From Sphingorhabdus rigui (GTDB lineage: Bacteria > Pseudomonadota > Alphaproteobacteria > Sphingomonadales > Sphingomonadaceae): DNA of 64,000 bases. The stretch spans positions 1,544,546 to 1,608,545 of the forward strand of contig NZ_JACIEA010000001.1 of the NCBI RefSeq assembly GCF_014196595.1. Reading direction: 5' to 3'. A program made the translations under genes and the position numbers. The notes beneath the pieces were generated by a model that saw only the letters and a list, made by a program, of their open reading frames with translations, ran no database searches and was not told the DNA's origin. Positions within the stretch are counted from its first letter, which is position 1. The number at the start of each line of letters is the position of its first letter. Shown here in pieces: positions 9,277-18,432 of the stretch.

Positions 9277-10184
9277 GCCGCCTTCACTTTGTTCGAACGC
9301 ATCGATTGAAACGCGATCAGAATGAACATTGCGTAGATGAGCAGGAACGAAAGCGCAGCGCCAAATGGCCAGTCATTCGCACGTTTGAATTGCCGTTCGA
9401 TAACATTGGCGATCATCTGGCTGTCTGTCCCGCCCATAAGATCAGGGGTCAGATACGCACCAAGTGCCGGGATCAATGTAATCATCACGCCCGCGACAAT
9501 GCCCGGTGCGGCCAGCGGAACCACGATCTGCATAAAGGTTTTGAGATGCCCTGCCCCCAAATCGAGGCTGGCCTCAATCAGGCTTTTGTCCAGCCGGTCG
9601 AGCGCGGAATAGAGCGGCAAGACCATGAAAGGCAGATGGACATAGACCAGCCCAAGCACGACCGCGAAATTATTGTACAGCAACTGCACGGGCGTCCACG
9701 CGTCGAGCGGCTGCATGCCGACAAGCGTACGCAGCCAACTGGCGCCTTCCCACAGTCCGGCCAAGCCCTTGTTCATATATCCGTTGGTGCCCATCAGCGC
9801 CATCAACGCATAAGTGCGGATTAACAGATTGGTCCAAAAGGGCAGCATGATGCCAAGCAGCAGCCATGGTCGCCATTTTGGCGCGGCGAAGGTAATCGCC
9901 ATGGCAACCGGAAAGCCGATGATCAGGCACAAGAGCGTGGTCAGCCCCGCGACCGCAAAGCTTTTCAGAAAAATCGATACATACAGCCACTCGGTCGCGC
10001 GCTTGTAATTGTCGAGCGTGCCGGAAATTTCAATGTCGGCAGGCCCGGCATTCTGCCCAAAGCTGTACAGCCAAACAATGGCCATGGGTGCCACAAAGAA
10101 CAGGGCGAGCCAGAATACCGGTGCCGTAACAACGGCGGCAAAAGGTTTCTTCTGGCTTTTCCAGTCTTGCAGCGCCCCCGACAT
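9273..10184 (-). CDS. potH: Polyamine ABC transporter permease, PotH/PotB type
   Basis: An inner-membrane permease of 303 residues. Several hydrophobic helices are visible, the first being LALFFVAPMAIVWLYSF. The EAA loop IEASLDLGAGHLKTFMQIVVP sits about 95 residues from the C terminus and is followed by ALGAYLTPDLMGG, typical of PotB/PotH. The ATG begins 3 nt after the stop of the binding-protein gene with no separate ribosome site, so translation is probably coupled. Together with the neighbouring permease it forms the heterodimeric membrane channel. Confidence 0.9.
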   Translation of the reverse strand: MSGALQDWKSQKKPFAAVVTAPVFWLALFFVAPMAIVWLYSFGQNAGPADIEISGTLDNYKRATEWLYVSIFLKSFAVAGLTTLLCLIIGFPVAMAITFAAPKWRPWLLLGIMLPFWTNLLIRTYALMALMGTNGYMNKGLAGLWEGASWLRTLVGMQPLDAWTPVQLLYNNFAVVLGLVYVHLPFMVLPLYSALDRLDKSLIEASLDLGAGHLKTFMQIVVPLAAPGIVAGVMITLIPALGAYLTPDLMGGTDSQMIANVIERQFKRANDWPFGAALSFLLIYAMFILIAFQSMRSNKVKAA

Positions 10185-10187
10185 ATT

Positions 10188-11297
10188 TTAGGCCGCCCGC
10201 ACGCGGGTGAACGCCTCCTCATATTTTGGCTGAAGCTCTGGATTGAACTTTGCATATTCGCATTTCGCCAAAACATCTGCTGGCGGGAAGATGACCGGAT
10301 TGTTCTTGTACGCATCGGGCATCAGCGCCTTTGCGGCGTCATTTGGCGTTGGATACAAAATCGTTTCGGTAATCTTTTTGCCAGCTTCGGCATCCAGCAA
10401 ATAGTTGATGAATGCGTGGGCATTTTTCGGATGCGGCGCGCCCTTGGGAATGCACAGATTGTCGGAGTTCAGCTGGCTGCCTTCTTTGGGAATGACAAAA
10501 CCAATGTCGGAATCTTCGACCATCGCCTGCGCAATGTCGCCATTATATTCGAGCACCAGATCGACTTCGCCCTTAAGCAACAAGTCCTGACCATTGTCTT
10601 CGTGGAAGGCTTTGATGTTCGGCTTTTGCTTGATCATCATGGCTTCGATGGCCTTCAAATCGGCATCGGTCAGGCCGTTGACCGACTTGCCCATATATTT
10701 CCCGTAAAGCCGGAACATGTCGCCCGCCTCGGACAGCACGGCGATGCGGCCTTTATATTCATCACTGTCGAACAGCACTTTCCAGCTGTCCGGCACAGCC
10801 TTCACCTTGGACTTGCGGTAGCCAATGCCCAGCGCCAACCAGGTGTAAGGCATCGAATATTTGCGTGCCGGATCATAGGGGACATCCTGATAATCTTTGG
10901 CAACATTTTTGAAGTTCGGAATTTGCGCTTGATCAAGCGGCATCAGCATATCGGCCGCGGCCATACGCTCCACAAAATCATTGGATGGGACGATAACGTC
11001 ATAGCCCGGGTTTCCGGCGCGCAGCTTGGCGAACAGTTCGTCATTGCTGGCGAACAGCGTCATGTTGACGTCTACGCCAGCGCTGTCCTTATAATCTTCC
11101 AAGGTGGTTTCGCCGATATAGGTGTCCCAATTGTAGAAGTTCAGCTTCGCCTCTTCACCATTGGCCAGCTTCTTCGCTTCTTTCTCACCGCAACCAGCAA
11201 GCGCGCCGGTCAGCGAGAAACCAACAGCGGCAACGCCCATCCCTTTTAACATGGCCCGGCGGTTGCTGCCCGCGTGTAAAAACGTCTTAAAGTCCAT
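10188..11297 (-). CDS. potF: Polyamine ABC transporter substrate-binding lipoprotein (PotF/PotD-like)
   Basis: An extracytoplasmic binding protein of about 369 residues. The N terminus has a twin-arginine-like SNRRAMLKG followed by a hydrophobic stretch ending in the lipobox LAGC, so it is probably a lipoprotein, possibly Tat-exported. The start of the mature domain, LNFYNWDTYIGE, is the PotD/PotF signature; Trp and Asp in that segment help bind the amine. The start at 11297 was chosen because GGAG lies 7 nt upstream; an upstream extension to 11336 lacks such a site and would precede the signal. It is the first gene of the F-H-I-G operon. The 145-nt gap upstream presumably holds the promoter. 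Confidence 0.88.
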   Translation of the reverse strand: MDFKTFLHAGSNRRAMLKGMGVAAVGFSLTGALAGCGEKEAKKLANGEEAKLNFYNWDTYIGETTLEDYKDSAGVDVNMTLFASNDELFAKLRAGNPGYDVIVPSNDFVERMAAADMLMPLDQAQIPNFKNVAKDYQDVPYDPARKYSMPYTWLALGIGYRKSKVKAVPDSWKVLFDSDEYKGRIAVLSEAGDMFRLYGKYMGKSVNGLTDADLKAIEAMMIKQKPNIKAFHEDNGQDLLLKGEVDLVLEYNGDIAQAMVEDSDIGFVIPKEGSQLNSDNLCIPKGAPHPKNAHAFINYLLDAEAGKKITETILYPTPNDAAKALMPDAYKNNPVIFPPADVLAKCEYAKFNPELQPKYEEAFTRVRAA

Positions 11298-11442
11298 GAT
11301 TAATCTCCAGCAGAAGCATATCGTTAACATGCACATGCTGGACTATTAATGGGACTTAGAAAAGACCCTTTTTTCCGCGTGTTGCGGCGCAATTTTATTG
11401 CGATTTAACGCAATTATTGTGCACCGCAACATAACACCTCAT

Positions 11443-12639
11443 TCAACGCTTCTTCGCGTCGGCGTCGACCGCAGCTTGGACCGCCTTGTAGAAGGCTTCA
11501 CGCCCTGCACCCACGGTGTCGGGATCGGTCGCCTTTGGCCAATTGCTGTTGGACGCAATGATCAGCTTCCGTTTGGGATCAATGAAGATGCCCTGCCCGA
11601 AAATACCTTGGGCGGCATAGCTGCCGTCATCATAGGTCCACCATTGATAGCCATAGCCCCTGCCAGCCATACCGATGTCGGCTTGCTTCACCGTCGCAGA
11701 TGCCAACCAGTTATCCGGCCATATGCTCTGCCCGTTTATCTTGGCACCACCCATAACGAACAAGCCAAAACGGGCATAATCACGGGTCGAGGCCTGAATG
11801 CAGCAGCCGCTGATTTCATGCCCGGTTGAACCCAAAAGCCAGCTTGCGTCTTGTTCCATGCCATAAGGTGCCCAGACCTTTTCGGACAGATAATCAGACA
11901 GCTTTTTCTTGGTGGCAGAACTGACCAACACGCCGATCAGGTTGGTTTCGCCAGTCTTATACACCCACTTCGTTCCGGCGGGCGCTTCACGCGGCAAATT
12001 GCGCATATAGCTGACCGTTACATCCATGCCCTTTTCGGGCTTGTGCAGGTTGAACAATGCGACGTCGGATTTGGGATCGGCATAATCCTCATTCCATCTT
12101 ACGCCCGACGTCATCGTCAGCAGCTGCGCAATGGTCACGTCGTCATAAGCAGAACCCTTTAGATCGGGAATATAGGCCGAGACCATGTCGTCGACGCTTT
12201 TGATATAGCCATCCTTAATGGCGGCACCGACCAATGTTGAGGTGAAGGACTTGGCGACGGAGAAGCTTGTCCACTTGCCCTGCGCATCAAAATCGAGACC
12301 GTATTTTTCAACACGGATCTTGCCATCTTGGACAATGACGAGGCCAGCGGTACGCTGCGCCTTCATATAGGCGTCGACATCCATATCAATGTTCAGCGGC
12401 TCGCCCTTGGGCATGGGATAGACCGTGTCACCCGTTTTGATGATGTTCGATTTCGCCAATATGGGAATGCGGTCCAATGCGCGGAAACCGGCGTCGCGTT
12501 GCTCAACGCTCCAGAACAGCACATTAGCGTCCGTCGGCAGGTGCGAGATGAGCGCTTTCATATCCTTGTCCGCGCTGGCCCAGAAACCGCCAGCCGCAGC
12601 CGCGATCACGATAATTATACCCAATATCCATTTTTTCAT
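11443..12639 (-). CDS. Serine hydrolase of the beta-lactamase / class C fold
   Basis: A protein of 398 residues with an N-terminal membrane anchor or signal (MKKWILGIIIVIAAAAGGFW). The catalytic SxxK motif is SVAK in TSFSVAKSFTS, and the second motif is YKTGETN (Tyr-x-x-Asn-like). A Gly-rich strand GIFGQGIFID takes the place of the KTG strand. The family includes penicillin-binding-like esterases and 6-aminohexanoate-dimer hydrolases; there is no evidence that it confers antibiotic resistance. GGGGGAG 4 nt before the ATG at 12639 fixes the start, 66 nt inside the longest frame. It lies upstream of potF in the same direction, separated by 145 nt. Confidence 0.82.
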   Translation of the reverse strand: MKKWILGIIIVIAAAAGGFWASADKDMKALISHLPTDANVLFWSVEQRDAGFRALDRIPILAKSNIIKTGDTVYPMPKGEPLNIDMDVDAYMKAQRTAGLVIVQDGKIRVEKYGLDFDAQGKWTSFSVAKSFTSTLVGAAIKDGYIKSVDDMVSAYIPDLKGSAYDDVTIAQLLTMTSGVRWNEDYADPKSDVALFNLHKPEKGMDVTVSYMRNLPREAPAGTKWVYKTGETNLIGVLVSSATKKKLSDYLSEKVWAPYGMEQDASWLLGSTGHEISGCCIQASTRDYARFGLFVMGGAKINGQSIWPDNWLASATVKQADIGMAGRGYGYQWWTYDDGSYAAQGIFGQGIFIDPKRKLIIASNSNWPKATDPDTVGAGREAFYKAVQAAVDADAKKR

Positions 12640-12917
12640 CTTGCTCCCCCACCGGTCATTTTTTGAGCGACGTTCATTCCGCCGTCCCTGAATCCACCTT
12701 CGCAATACATCAGATAATAGCGCGAAAGCGAAATGAATTTATCATCACAACCATTGGGCGGCGCATCGCTTTACAGTGCTGGACACCGAAAACATGCCAG
12801 ATTGCATGCACAAACGATAGCAGACATTGCGAAAGCGGGACCTGCGCCTTATGTATGTAACACACGCCGGTTAAACGGCTGAAATCTGGGCGACAGCCCG
12901 TTGGAGGAGCTCTTTCG

Positions 12918-13526
12918 ATGCGTAACCAAGTTGTAAAATCTTTGCTATTAACCGCTGCGGCCCTCTCTCTTGCAAGCTGCGGCATCAACAGCGTTCCGAC
13001 CGCTGAGGAAAATGCCAAGGCAAAATGGGCCGACGTCCAGGCCGCGTTTCAAGAGCGCGCGAACCTTATTCCCAACTTGGCGAATGTCGTCAAAGGTGCA
13101 GCTGCGCAGGAAAACAAAACCTTGACCGAAGTCATCGAGGCGCGCGCGCGCGCGACGTCACCAAATATTCAGGTCAATCCTGATGACCTGAGCGATCCCG
13201 CAAAAATGGCTGCTTTTCAGGCTGCGCAAAACCAATTGTCGGGCAGCCTCTCGCGGCTTCTCGTATCGGTTGAGCAATATCCGCAGTTGAAGAGCCAAGA
13301 GGGCTATCTGAAACTGCAGGATCAGCTGGAAGGTCAGGAAAACCGCGTGCGCATCACCTTGCGCGATTATAACGAGGCTGTGCGTGGGTATAACACCACC
13401 ATCCGCACATTCCCCGATATCATCGGCGCGAAGATCATCCATGGCGCGCAACCGATGATCCCATATCAAGCCACCACGCAAGGCGCCGAAACCGCACCGG
13501 CGCTTGATATGGCGCCTGCAACTTAA
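12918..13526 (+). CDS. lemA: LemA family lipoprotein
   Basis: A protein of 202 residues with a lipoprotein signal ending in LASC (Cys about 21). The LemA core follows: VQAAFQERANLIPNLANVVKG, an all-helical segment, SQEGYLKLQDQLEGQENRV and ITLRDYNEAVRGYNTTIRTFP. LemA proteins are membrane-anchored helical proteins of unsettled function, commonly encoded beside TPM-domain proteins, as here. The ribosome site GGAGGAGC lies 7 nt before the ATG. It heads a probable operon with the two TPM genes and the Nudix gene. The 278-nt gap upstream, divergent from the serine hydrolase, holds nothing else that I recognise. Confidence 0.92.
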   Translation: MRNQVVKSLLLTAAALSLASCGINSVPTAEENAKAKWADVQAAFQERANLIPNLANVVKGAAAQENKTLTEVIEARARATSPNIQVNPDDLSDPAKMAAFQAAQNQLSGSLSRLLVSVEQYPQLKSQEGYLKLQDQLEGQENRVRITLRDYNEAVRGYNTTIRTFPDIIGAKIIHGAQPMIPYQATTQGAETAPALDMAPAT

Positions 13527-13547
13527 CCCCTTGTTGGGATGACACAC

Positions 13548-14348
13548 ATGAAAAAGGCCCTTGGCCTGCTGACAGCGCTGCTTTTGACCTTAACCGGTCA
13601 GGCAGCGCTTGCGCAAAACTTCCCCACGCTTTCGGGCCGCGTTGTCGATCAGGCGGACTTGCTCGATCCGCAGCAAGAGGCGGCGTTGACCGCCAAGCTG
13701 CAGGGGCTGGAAACGCGCACCAAGCGGCAGTTGGTGGTGGCGACATTAAACAGCCTCGAAGGCTATGAAATATCCGATTATGGATATCGGCTTGGCCGCC
13801 AATGGGCGCTTGGGCAGGATGGCAAAGGCGAGACCGAAAAAGACAATGGCGCGATCCTGATCGTCGCGCCCAATGAACGCAAAATGCGGATCGAGGTTGG
13901 CTATGGTCTTGAACCCGTCCTGACCGACGGCCTGTCATCAACCATCATTCGCAACGACATCACGCCACTTTTCAAGGCGGGTGATTTTGCCGGCGGTATT
14001 AATGCCGGTGTCGACCGCATCGTCACGCAGCTTGAGTTACCGGCCGACGAAGCCGCCAAAATCGCGCAAGCGGCGGAGCAACGTCAGGGCAAGGACGAAG
14101 GCATACCGTTCGGCGCGATTATCTTCATCCTGTTCCTGATCTTCTTCGTATTTCTGCCGATGATCCGGTCGATGAACGGTGGCGGGCGCAAGCACCGGCG
14201 CGGCGGCATCGCTCCGGTCATCATCTGGGGCGGTGGCGGTGGCTTCGGCGGTGGTGGCGGCTTCGGCGGTGGTGGCGGCTTCGGCGGCGGTGGTTTTGGC
14301 GGGGGCGGCGGCAGCTTCGGCGGCGGCGGTGCTTCGGGTGGTTGGTAG
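13548..14348 (+). CDS. TPM-domain (YgcG-like) protein with glycine-rich tail
   Basis: A protein of 266 residues with a cleavable signal peptide (ending QAALAQ). A TPM domain follows (about 30-160) with the landmarks GRVVDQADLLD, VATLNSLEGYEI, GAILIVAPNERKMRIEVGYG and LEPVLTDG. A single TM helix (IPFGAIIFILFLIFFVFLPM) is followed by a tail of GGGGFGG repeats. TPM proteins are linked to membrane protein quality control or phosphatase-like activity, but the role here is unknown. ATG 13548 is preferred over 13539: GGGA lies 8 nt before the former and overlaps the latter. Confidence 0.88.
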   Translation: MKKALGLLTALLLTLTGQAALAQNFPTLSGRVVDQADLLDPQQEAALTAKLQGLETRTKRQLVVATLNSLEGYEISDYGYRLGRQWALGQDGKGETEKDNGAILIVAPNERKMRIEVGYGLEPVLTDGLSSTIIRNDITPLFKAGDFAGGINAGVDRIVTQLELPADEAAKIAQAAEQRQGKDEGIPFGAIIFILFLIFFVFLPMIRSMNGGGRKHRRGGIAPVIIWGGGGGFGGGGGFGGGGGFGGGGFGGGGGSFGGGGASGGW

Positions 14349-14359
14349 AAAGTATCGTT

Positions 14360-15049
14360 ATGGCCTTAACTAAAATTAGCCGGATGACCGAAGCCGACCT
14401 CGAATTGGTAACGGCTGCAGTTGCGGATGCCGAGCATCACACAAGCGGCGAAATCGTGACCATCGTCACCGATCTGTCCGATCATTATGAAGACATCGGC
14501 ATCGCCTGGGCAAGCGGCGTCGCCTTTGTGGCGCTTGCAACCTATGCGACGTTCCCTAACGCCTACATCGGCCTCATCAACCGCCTGACCGGTGGTTGGG
14601 GCCATGAATATACTACCAACGAATATGTCGCGCTGCTTCTGACAGCGGTTGCCCTGAAATGGGTTGGGACATGGCTGATTCTGAAATGGATGCCGTTGCG
14701 TCTTTGGCTAACACCCAAAGCGACAAAATTGGCACGCGTGCGTAACCATGCGATCAGCCTGTTTAAGGTCGGAACCGAATCCAAGACCGTCGGTCGCACC
14801 GGCGTTTTGTTATATTTGTCGATGTTGGAACATCGTGCCGAAATCGTCGCGGACGAAGCCATTGCATCAAAGGTCGCGCCAGAAGTTTGGGGCGATGCCA
14901 TGGTTGCGCTGCTTGACCATGTGAAGGCGGGTAACCCCGGACAGGGTGTTGCCGCCGCCGTTGCGCAAATGGGTGTTGTTTTGGCGGATCATTTCCCCAA
15001 AGGCAGCGAAAACCCCAACGAACTACCGGACAGGCTTATCCAGCTATGA
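14360..15049 (+). CDS. TPM-domain membrane protein
   Basis: The 229-residue product begins with a TPM-like N terminus (TEADLELVTAAVADAEHHTSGEI, here residues 9-31). Two hydrophobic segments near 57-72 and 95-115 and a C-terminal portion (TGVLLYLSMLEHRAEIVADEAI) typical of short TPM proteins follow. It has no signal peptide. The reading frame opens at a TTG overlapping the previous gene, but ATG 14360 with GAAAG upstream is a more natural start. LemA plus one long and one short TPM protein is a recurrent alphaproteobacterial arrangement. The last four bases (ATGA) overlap the Nudix start. Confidence 0.8.
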   Translation: MALTKISRMTEADLELVTAAVADAEHHTSGEIVTIVTDLSDHYEDIGIAWASGVAFVALATYATFPNAYIGLINRLTGGWGHEYTTNEYVALLLTAVALKWVGTWLILKWMPLRLWLTPKATKLARVRNHAISLFKVGTESKTVGRTGVLLYLSMLEHRAEIVADEAIASKVAPEVWGDAMVALLDHVKAGNPGQGVAAAVAQMGVVLADHFPKGSENPNELPDRLIQL

Positions 15050-15564
15050 ATGCAGACGAGGACGTCGAAAACGTGATGTGGCAAGGCCGCTTCATCACGG
15101 CGAAGACACGCGGAACATGGGAATATGTCAGTCGCGCGCGCGGTATCAAGGCAGGCGTTATCTTGGCGGTCGAAGATGACCATGTCCTGCTTGTCGAACA
15201 ATATCGCGTGCCTCTTGGCGCAAATTGCATCGAGCTTCCCGCTGGTCTGATTGGCGACCATGACGAAGACGAGGACACGCTCACCTCTGCCGCACGCGAG
15301 CTTGAGGAAGAAACCGGCTATCGGGCAGACACCCTCGAAATCGTCGGCGAGTTTTTCTCATCCCCCGGCATGGTCAGCGAAAGCTTTTCACTGGTGCGCG
15401 CACATGGCCTTACGAAAATAAGCGAAGGCGGCGGTGTTGATGGCGAGAATATCATCGTCCATCGCGTTGCCCTGCCCGATGTGCCCCGCTTCGTTCAATC
15501 CAAGCGCGACGAGGGCTGCGTTGTCGACGTCAAGCTGCTGATGCTGCCCGGGATGCTGTTTTAA
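15046..15564 (+). CDS. Nudix hydrolase, ADP-ribose pyrophosphatase type
   Basis: A cytoplasmic enzyme of 172 residues with a complete Nudix box: G, five residues, E, seven residues, RELEEETGY (about 71-93). It is preceded by the LLVEQYRVPLGANCIELPAGL segment (about 47-67) typical of ADP-ribose or nucleoside-diphosphate-sugar pyrophosphatases. The metal ligands are the Glu residues of RELEEE. It is translationally coupled to the TPM gene by a 4-nt ATGA overlap. Its 3' end converges with, and overlaps by 4 nt, the stop of the NDUFS4-like gene. Confidence 0.88.
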   Translation: MNADEDVENVMWQGRFITAKTRGTWEYVSRARGIKAGVILAVEDDHVLLVEQYRVPLGANCIELPAGLIGDHDEDEDTLTSAARELEEETGYRADTLEIVGEFFSSPGMVSESFSLVRAHGLTKISEGGGVDGENIIVHRVALPDVPRFVQSKRDEGCVVDVKLLMLPGMLF

Positions 15565-15839
15565 CGGAAGTTATCCGCATAAGCCTGAAGCTTCAGGGTC
15601 TTCGGCGGTGTTGGAATGTAGGTCGCAGCGATGCCATTTTTGTCGGCATAAGCGCGCGCGGCATCAAGCGTTGGAAAGGTCAAACGGACCTGCGATTGCG
15701 TGTCGCCTGACCCCGCCCAACCCATCAGCGGATCGGCCTTGCGCGGTTCATTCGACTGAAACTCGAGTACCCACTCGTCCGTGTGGCCACGGCCCGATTG
15801 CATGGCATTTTTGGGACGCTGAAAAATACGGGCTGACAT
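15561..15839 (-). CDS. NDUFS4-like accessory subunit of NADH:ubiquinone oxidoreductase (ETC complex I family)
   Basis: A protein of 92 residues. Features are MSARIFQRPKNAMQSG, WVLEFQSNEPRKADPLMGWAG (positions 23-43 of the frame) and FPTLDAARAYADKNGI. These match the ETC_C1_NDUFS4 family, the 18-kDa accessory complex I subunit found in alphaproteobacteria and mitochondria. I chose ATG 15839 because AGGAA lies 7 nt upstream and homologues begin with MSARI-like sequences; a longer frame to 15962 is unsupported. This supports an alphaproteobacterial, aerobically respiring host. Confidence 0.88.
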   Translation of the reverse strand: MSARIFQRPKNAMQSGRGHTDEWVLEFQSNEPRKADPLMGWAGSGDTQSQVRLTFPTLDAARAYADKNGIAATYIPTPPKTLKLQAYADNFR

Positions 15840-15895
15840 GGATATTTCCTGAAAATTACGTTCGCGAATGCCTTGCCCGAACGGCACTGGATTCG

Positions 15896-18367
15896 TCAAG
15901 CGTTGCGGGGCACATCGCGCGCTTGCGCCTTCTTCGTCTTCAGGCTGGCCACACTCTCCCAAGGCGCATCGGGCCAGTTATGCCGAGGATATCTGCCCCG
16001 CATTTCTTTGGCCACGTCCCGCCAGCTACCGCGCCAAAACTCTGGCAGATTGCGGGTGGTCTGGATGGGACGGCCAGCAGGCGACGTCAGGCTTAACACC
16101 AACGCGATGCGCTCCGCGCCAACCGTGGGATGGCTATCAAGGCCAAACAAGCCCTGTACGCGCAGCTCAACCGTTGGCCCGGCCTCTGCTGCATAATCGA
16201 TGGCATGGGTCGTTCCTGGCGGACTGACAAAGGATGCTGGCGCAATTTGGTCAATGCGGGTGCGCTGATCCCAGCCCAGCATATTGTCGAGCGCTGTCGA
16301 CAATGCCGAGGGTGACACATCGCGCAACCGGTTCACGCCGATCAGCAGCGGCAAAAGCCATTGCTCCGCCGCTTCCAATAATGCCTCGTCACTGACAGCA
16401 GCAATGCCCGCAAATTGTGCGCGCTCACGAAGCGCCAGCGCCGCTTTTGACCATGGCAGTGCACCCACACCCATTTCGCGCACCGCGGCCAGTAACGCAC
16501 GCGCCACGGCCGCTTGGTCGGGTTTTTCTATGCGACCTTCGCTTAAGACGATCGCACCGATCCGCCGCTGCGCGCGTGCATCCACGCGGTCGGCGTTCTT
16601 ATCGTAAGACAGGGTCTCTTCCTGCGTTATCCGCTCGGCAAAATGGCTGAGTATCTCGGCTTCCGTCAGTGGCGCGGCGGACAATATGCGCGCGCCCGAT
16701 GCGGCGCCTTGAACATCGGCCACCGCGAGCCATTCTTCGCGCGCCAGAAGCGACGCGGTATCCAACTGCAACCCGCGTCCCATCGCGCTAATCCATTTTT
16801 CGCCTTTGTTATCGCGGCGCTTGGCAATGCGATCGGGATAGGCGGTGGCGATGAGGCCGCCGATGCTGAGCGGTTCTTGTCCGCCAGCGCCGCTGCGGCA
16901 CATCCGCGATATGCGCTGCGCCAGCTTGCGTGCGGCATCCGCCTTAGGGCTGCGTTCGCCGACAAAGCGTTCAAACCGCGTTTCGATATTCTCGCCTTGC
17001 CCGCCAAGTCCGCGTTCCTGCAGCAGCAGGGCCAGCATCGCTGCATCCTCACCCTGTCCGCTCTTGGACGCTTCTACGACCATATGTGCGAGCGGTGGCG
17101 GTAATGGGAGGTCCGCAAGCTGAACGCCATGCGGCGTAATATGCCCCGACGCGTCGAGCGCGTTGATAGACAACAGCAACTTTCGCGCTTGCTGAAGCGC
17201 GGGTGCTGGCGGGCCATCAAGCCAGCGCAACTTGGTCGGATCATTCTCCCCCCAACGTGCGCAGTCGAGCAGCAACGGCGCGAGATCGCTTTCCAATATT
17301 TCGGGCGGGTCAAATGGGGGAAGCCCGCCATTGCCGGCTTCCTGCCACAGCCGATAGGCAACGCCCGCCTGCTGCCGCGCGGCACGCCCTGCCCGCTGGG
17401 TTACCGCAGACAGGCTCGCGCGCTCGGTCACCAGCCGGGTAACGCCAGCGGCTTGGTCGAACCGCGCGCGCCGCGCCAAGCCGCTGTCGATGACGATGCG
17501 AACGCCATCAATGGTCAGGCTGGTCTCGGCGATGTTGGTCGCAAAAATGATTTTCCGGCGCTGCTGCGCGTCACGGCGGACCGCGAGCCTTTGCGCCGCC
17601 GGGTCAATTTGGCCATGCAGTTTATGCACGACGATGTTTTCGCCAATACTACCGAGACTGTCCACGGCGCGATCAATCTCGCGCACGCCGGGTAAGAAAA
17701 CGAGAATATCGCCGTCTTCCTCGGACAACGCCTGCCGGACCGCGCGCACGATATCCGCTTCGATGGCTTGTTCGGCGCGGCGGCCGACATAGCGGAAATC
17801 CAGCGGCCATCTTTCACCATCGCTCTCGACGACTGGTGCATCGCCCATCAACTGCGAAAATCTGGAACCATCCAACGTTGCCGACATGGCCAGCACACGT
17901 AGATCGGGCCGGAATGCGGTTTGTGCCTCAAGCGCAAGCGCAAGGCCAAAGTCGCTGTCGATGCTGCGTTCATGGACTTCGTCAAACAACACCGCAGAAA
18001 CGCCGGCAAGCTCAGGATCGCTAATGATACGGTTCCGAAAAATGCCCTCGGTCATGACCAATATACGGCTATTGGGGCCTTGTTTGCTATCCAACCGTGT
18101 GGTGTAGCCAACCCGTCCCCCGACGGCTTCGCCCAGCCCCTCCGCAATGCGCTCTGCCGCCATACGCGCGGCAAGGCGGCGGGGGGACAGCAGCAAAATC
18201 TGGCCATCGCAATAAGGTTCATCCAACAATGCCGGGGCGACCATAGTGGTCTTGCCCGCCCCTGGCGGCGCAATCAGGACGGCATTGGGTGATGCACGCA
18301 ACGATGCCAGCAGGTCTGGCATAACGGCCATGACGGGCAGCATTTGGTCCGATGTCTGTTCAGCCAT
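15896..18367 (-). CDS. hrpB: ATP-dependent helicase HrpB
   Basis: A DEAH-box helicase of 823 residues. Motif I is APPGAGKTT (about 33-41). Motif II is DEVHERSIDSDFGLAL, motif III is MSATLDG, and motif VI is VTQRAGRAARQQAG. The C-terminal half (AMGRGLQLD, FGLDSHPT, TSPAGRPIQTT and a terminal WRGSWRDVAKEMRGRYPRHNWP) is the HrpB-specific extension. Its substrate and physiological role are poorly known. It lies between the NDUFS4-like and polyprenyl synthase genes, transcribed the same way. Confidence 0.92.
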   Translation of the reverse strand: MAEQTSDQMLPVMAVMPDLLASLRASPNAVLIAPPGAGKTTMVAPALLDEPYCDGQILLLSPRRLAARMAAERIAEGLGEAVGGRVGYTTRLDSKQGPNSRILVMTEGIFRNRIISDPELAGVSAVLFDEVHERSIDSDFGLALALEAQTAFRPDLRVLAMSATLDGSRFSQLMGDAPVVESDGERWPLDFRYVGRRAEQAIEADIVRAVRQALSEEDGDILVFLPGVREIDRAVDSLGSIGENIVVHKLHGQIDPAAQRLAVRRDAQQRRKIIFATNIAETSLTIDGVRIVIDSGLARRARFDQAAGVTRLVTERASLSAVTQRAGRAARQQAGVAYRLWQEAGNGGLPPFDPPEILESDLAPLLLDCARWGENDPTKLRWLDGPPAPALQQARKLLLSINALDASGHITPHGVQLADLPLPPPLAHMVVEASKSGQGEDAAMLALLLQERGLGGQGENIETRFERFVGERSPKADAARKLAQRISRMCRSGAGGQEPLSIGGLIATAYPDRIAKRRDNKGEKWISAMGRGLQLDTASLLAREEWLAVADVQGAASGARILSAAPLTEAEILSHFAERITQEETLSYDKNADRVDARAQRRIGAIVLSEGRIEKPDQAAVARALLAAVREMGVGALPWSKAALALRERAQFAGIAAVSDEALLEAAEQWLLPLLIGVNRLRDVSPSALSTALDNMLGWDQRTRIDQIAPASFVSPPGTTHAIDYAAEAGPTVELRVQGLFGLDSHPTVGAERIALVLSLTSPAGRPIQTTRNLPEFWRGSWRDVAKEMRGRYPRHNWPDAPWESVASLKTKKAQARDVPRNA

Positions 18368-18432
18368 GATGGTTTGCGGCTGTAGTCATGAATTGCGCCT
18401 ATGCCCGTGCTGCATCGGCACTGACCGTGCGA

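Noticed and set aside
7487-11249. Several long plus-strand frames opposite the polyamine importer operon
   Set aside because: All are antisense to well-conserved transporter genes and show frame-shadow composition; no domain was recognised.
11443-12639. Beta-lactamase resistance determinant
   Set aside because: SxxK and YxxN-like motifs are present, but the typical KTG box is replaced and the context is not resistance-related; many esterases share this fold.
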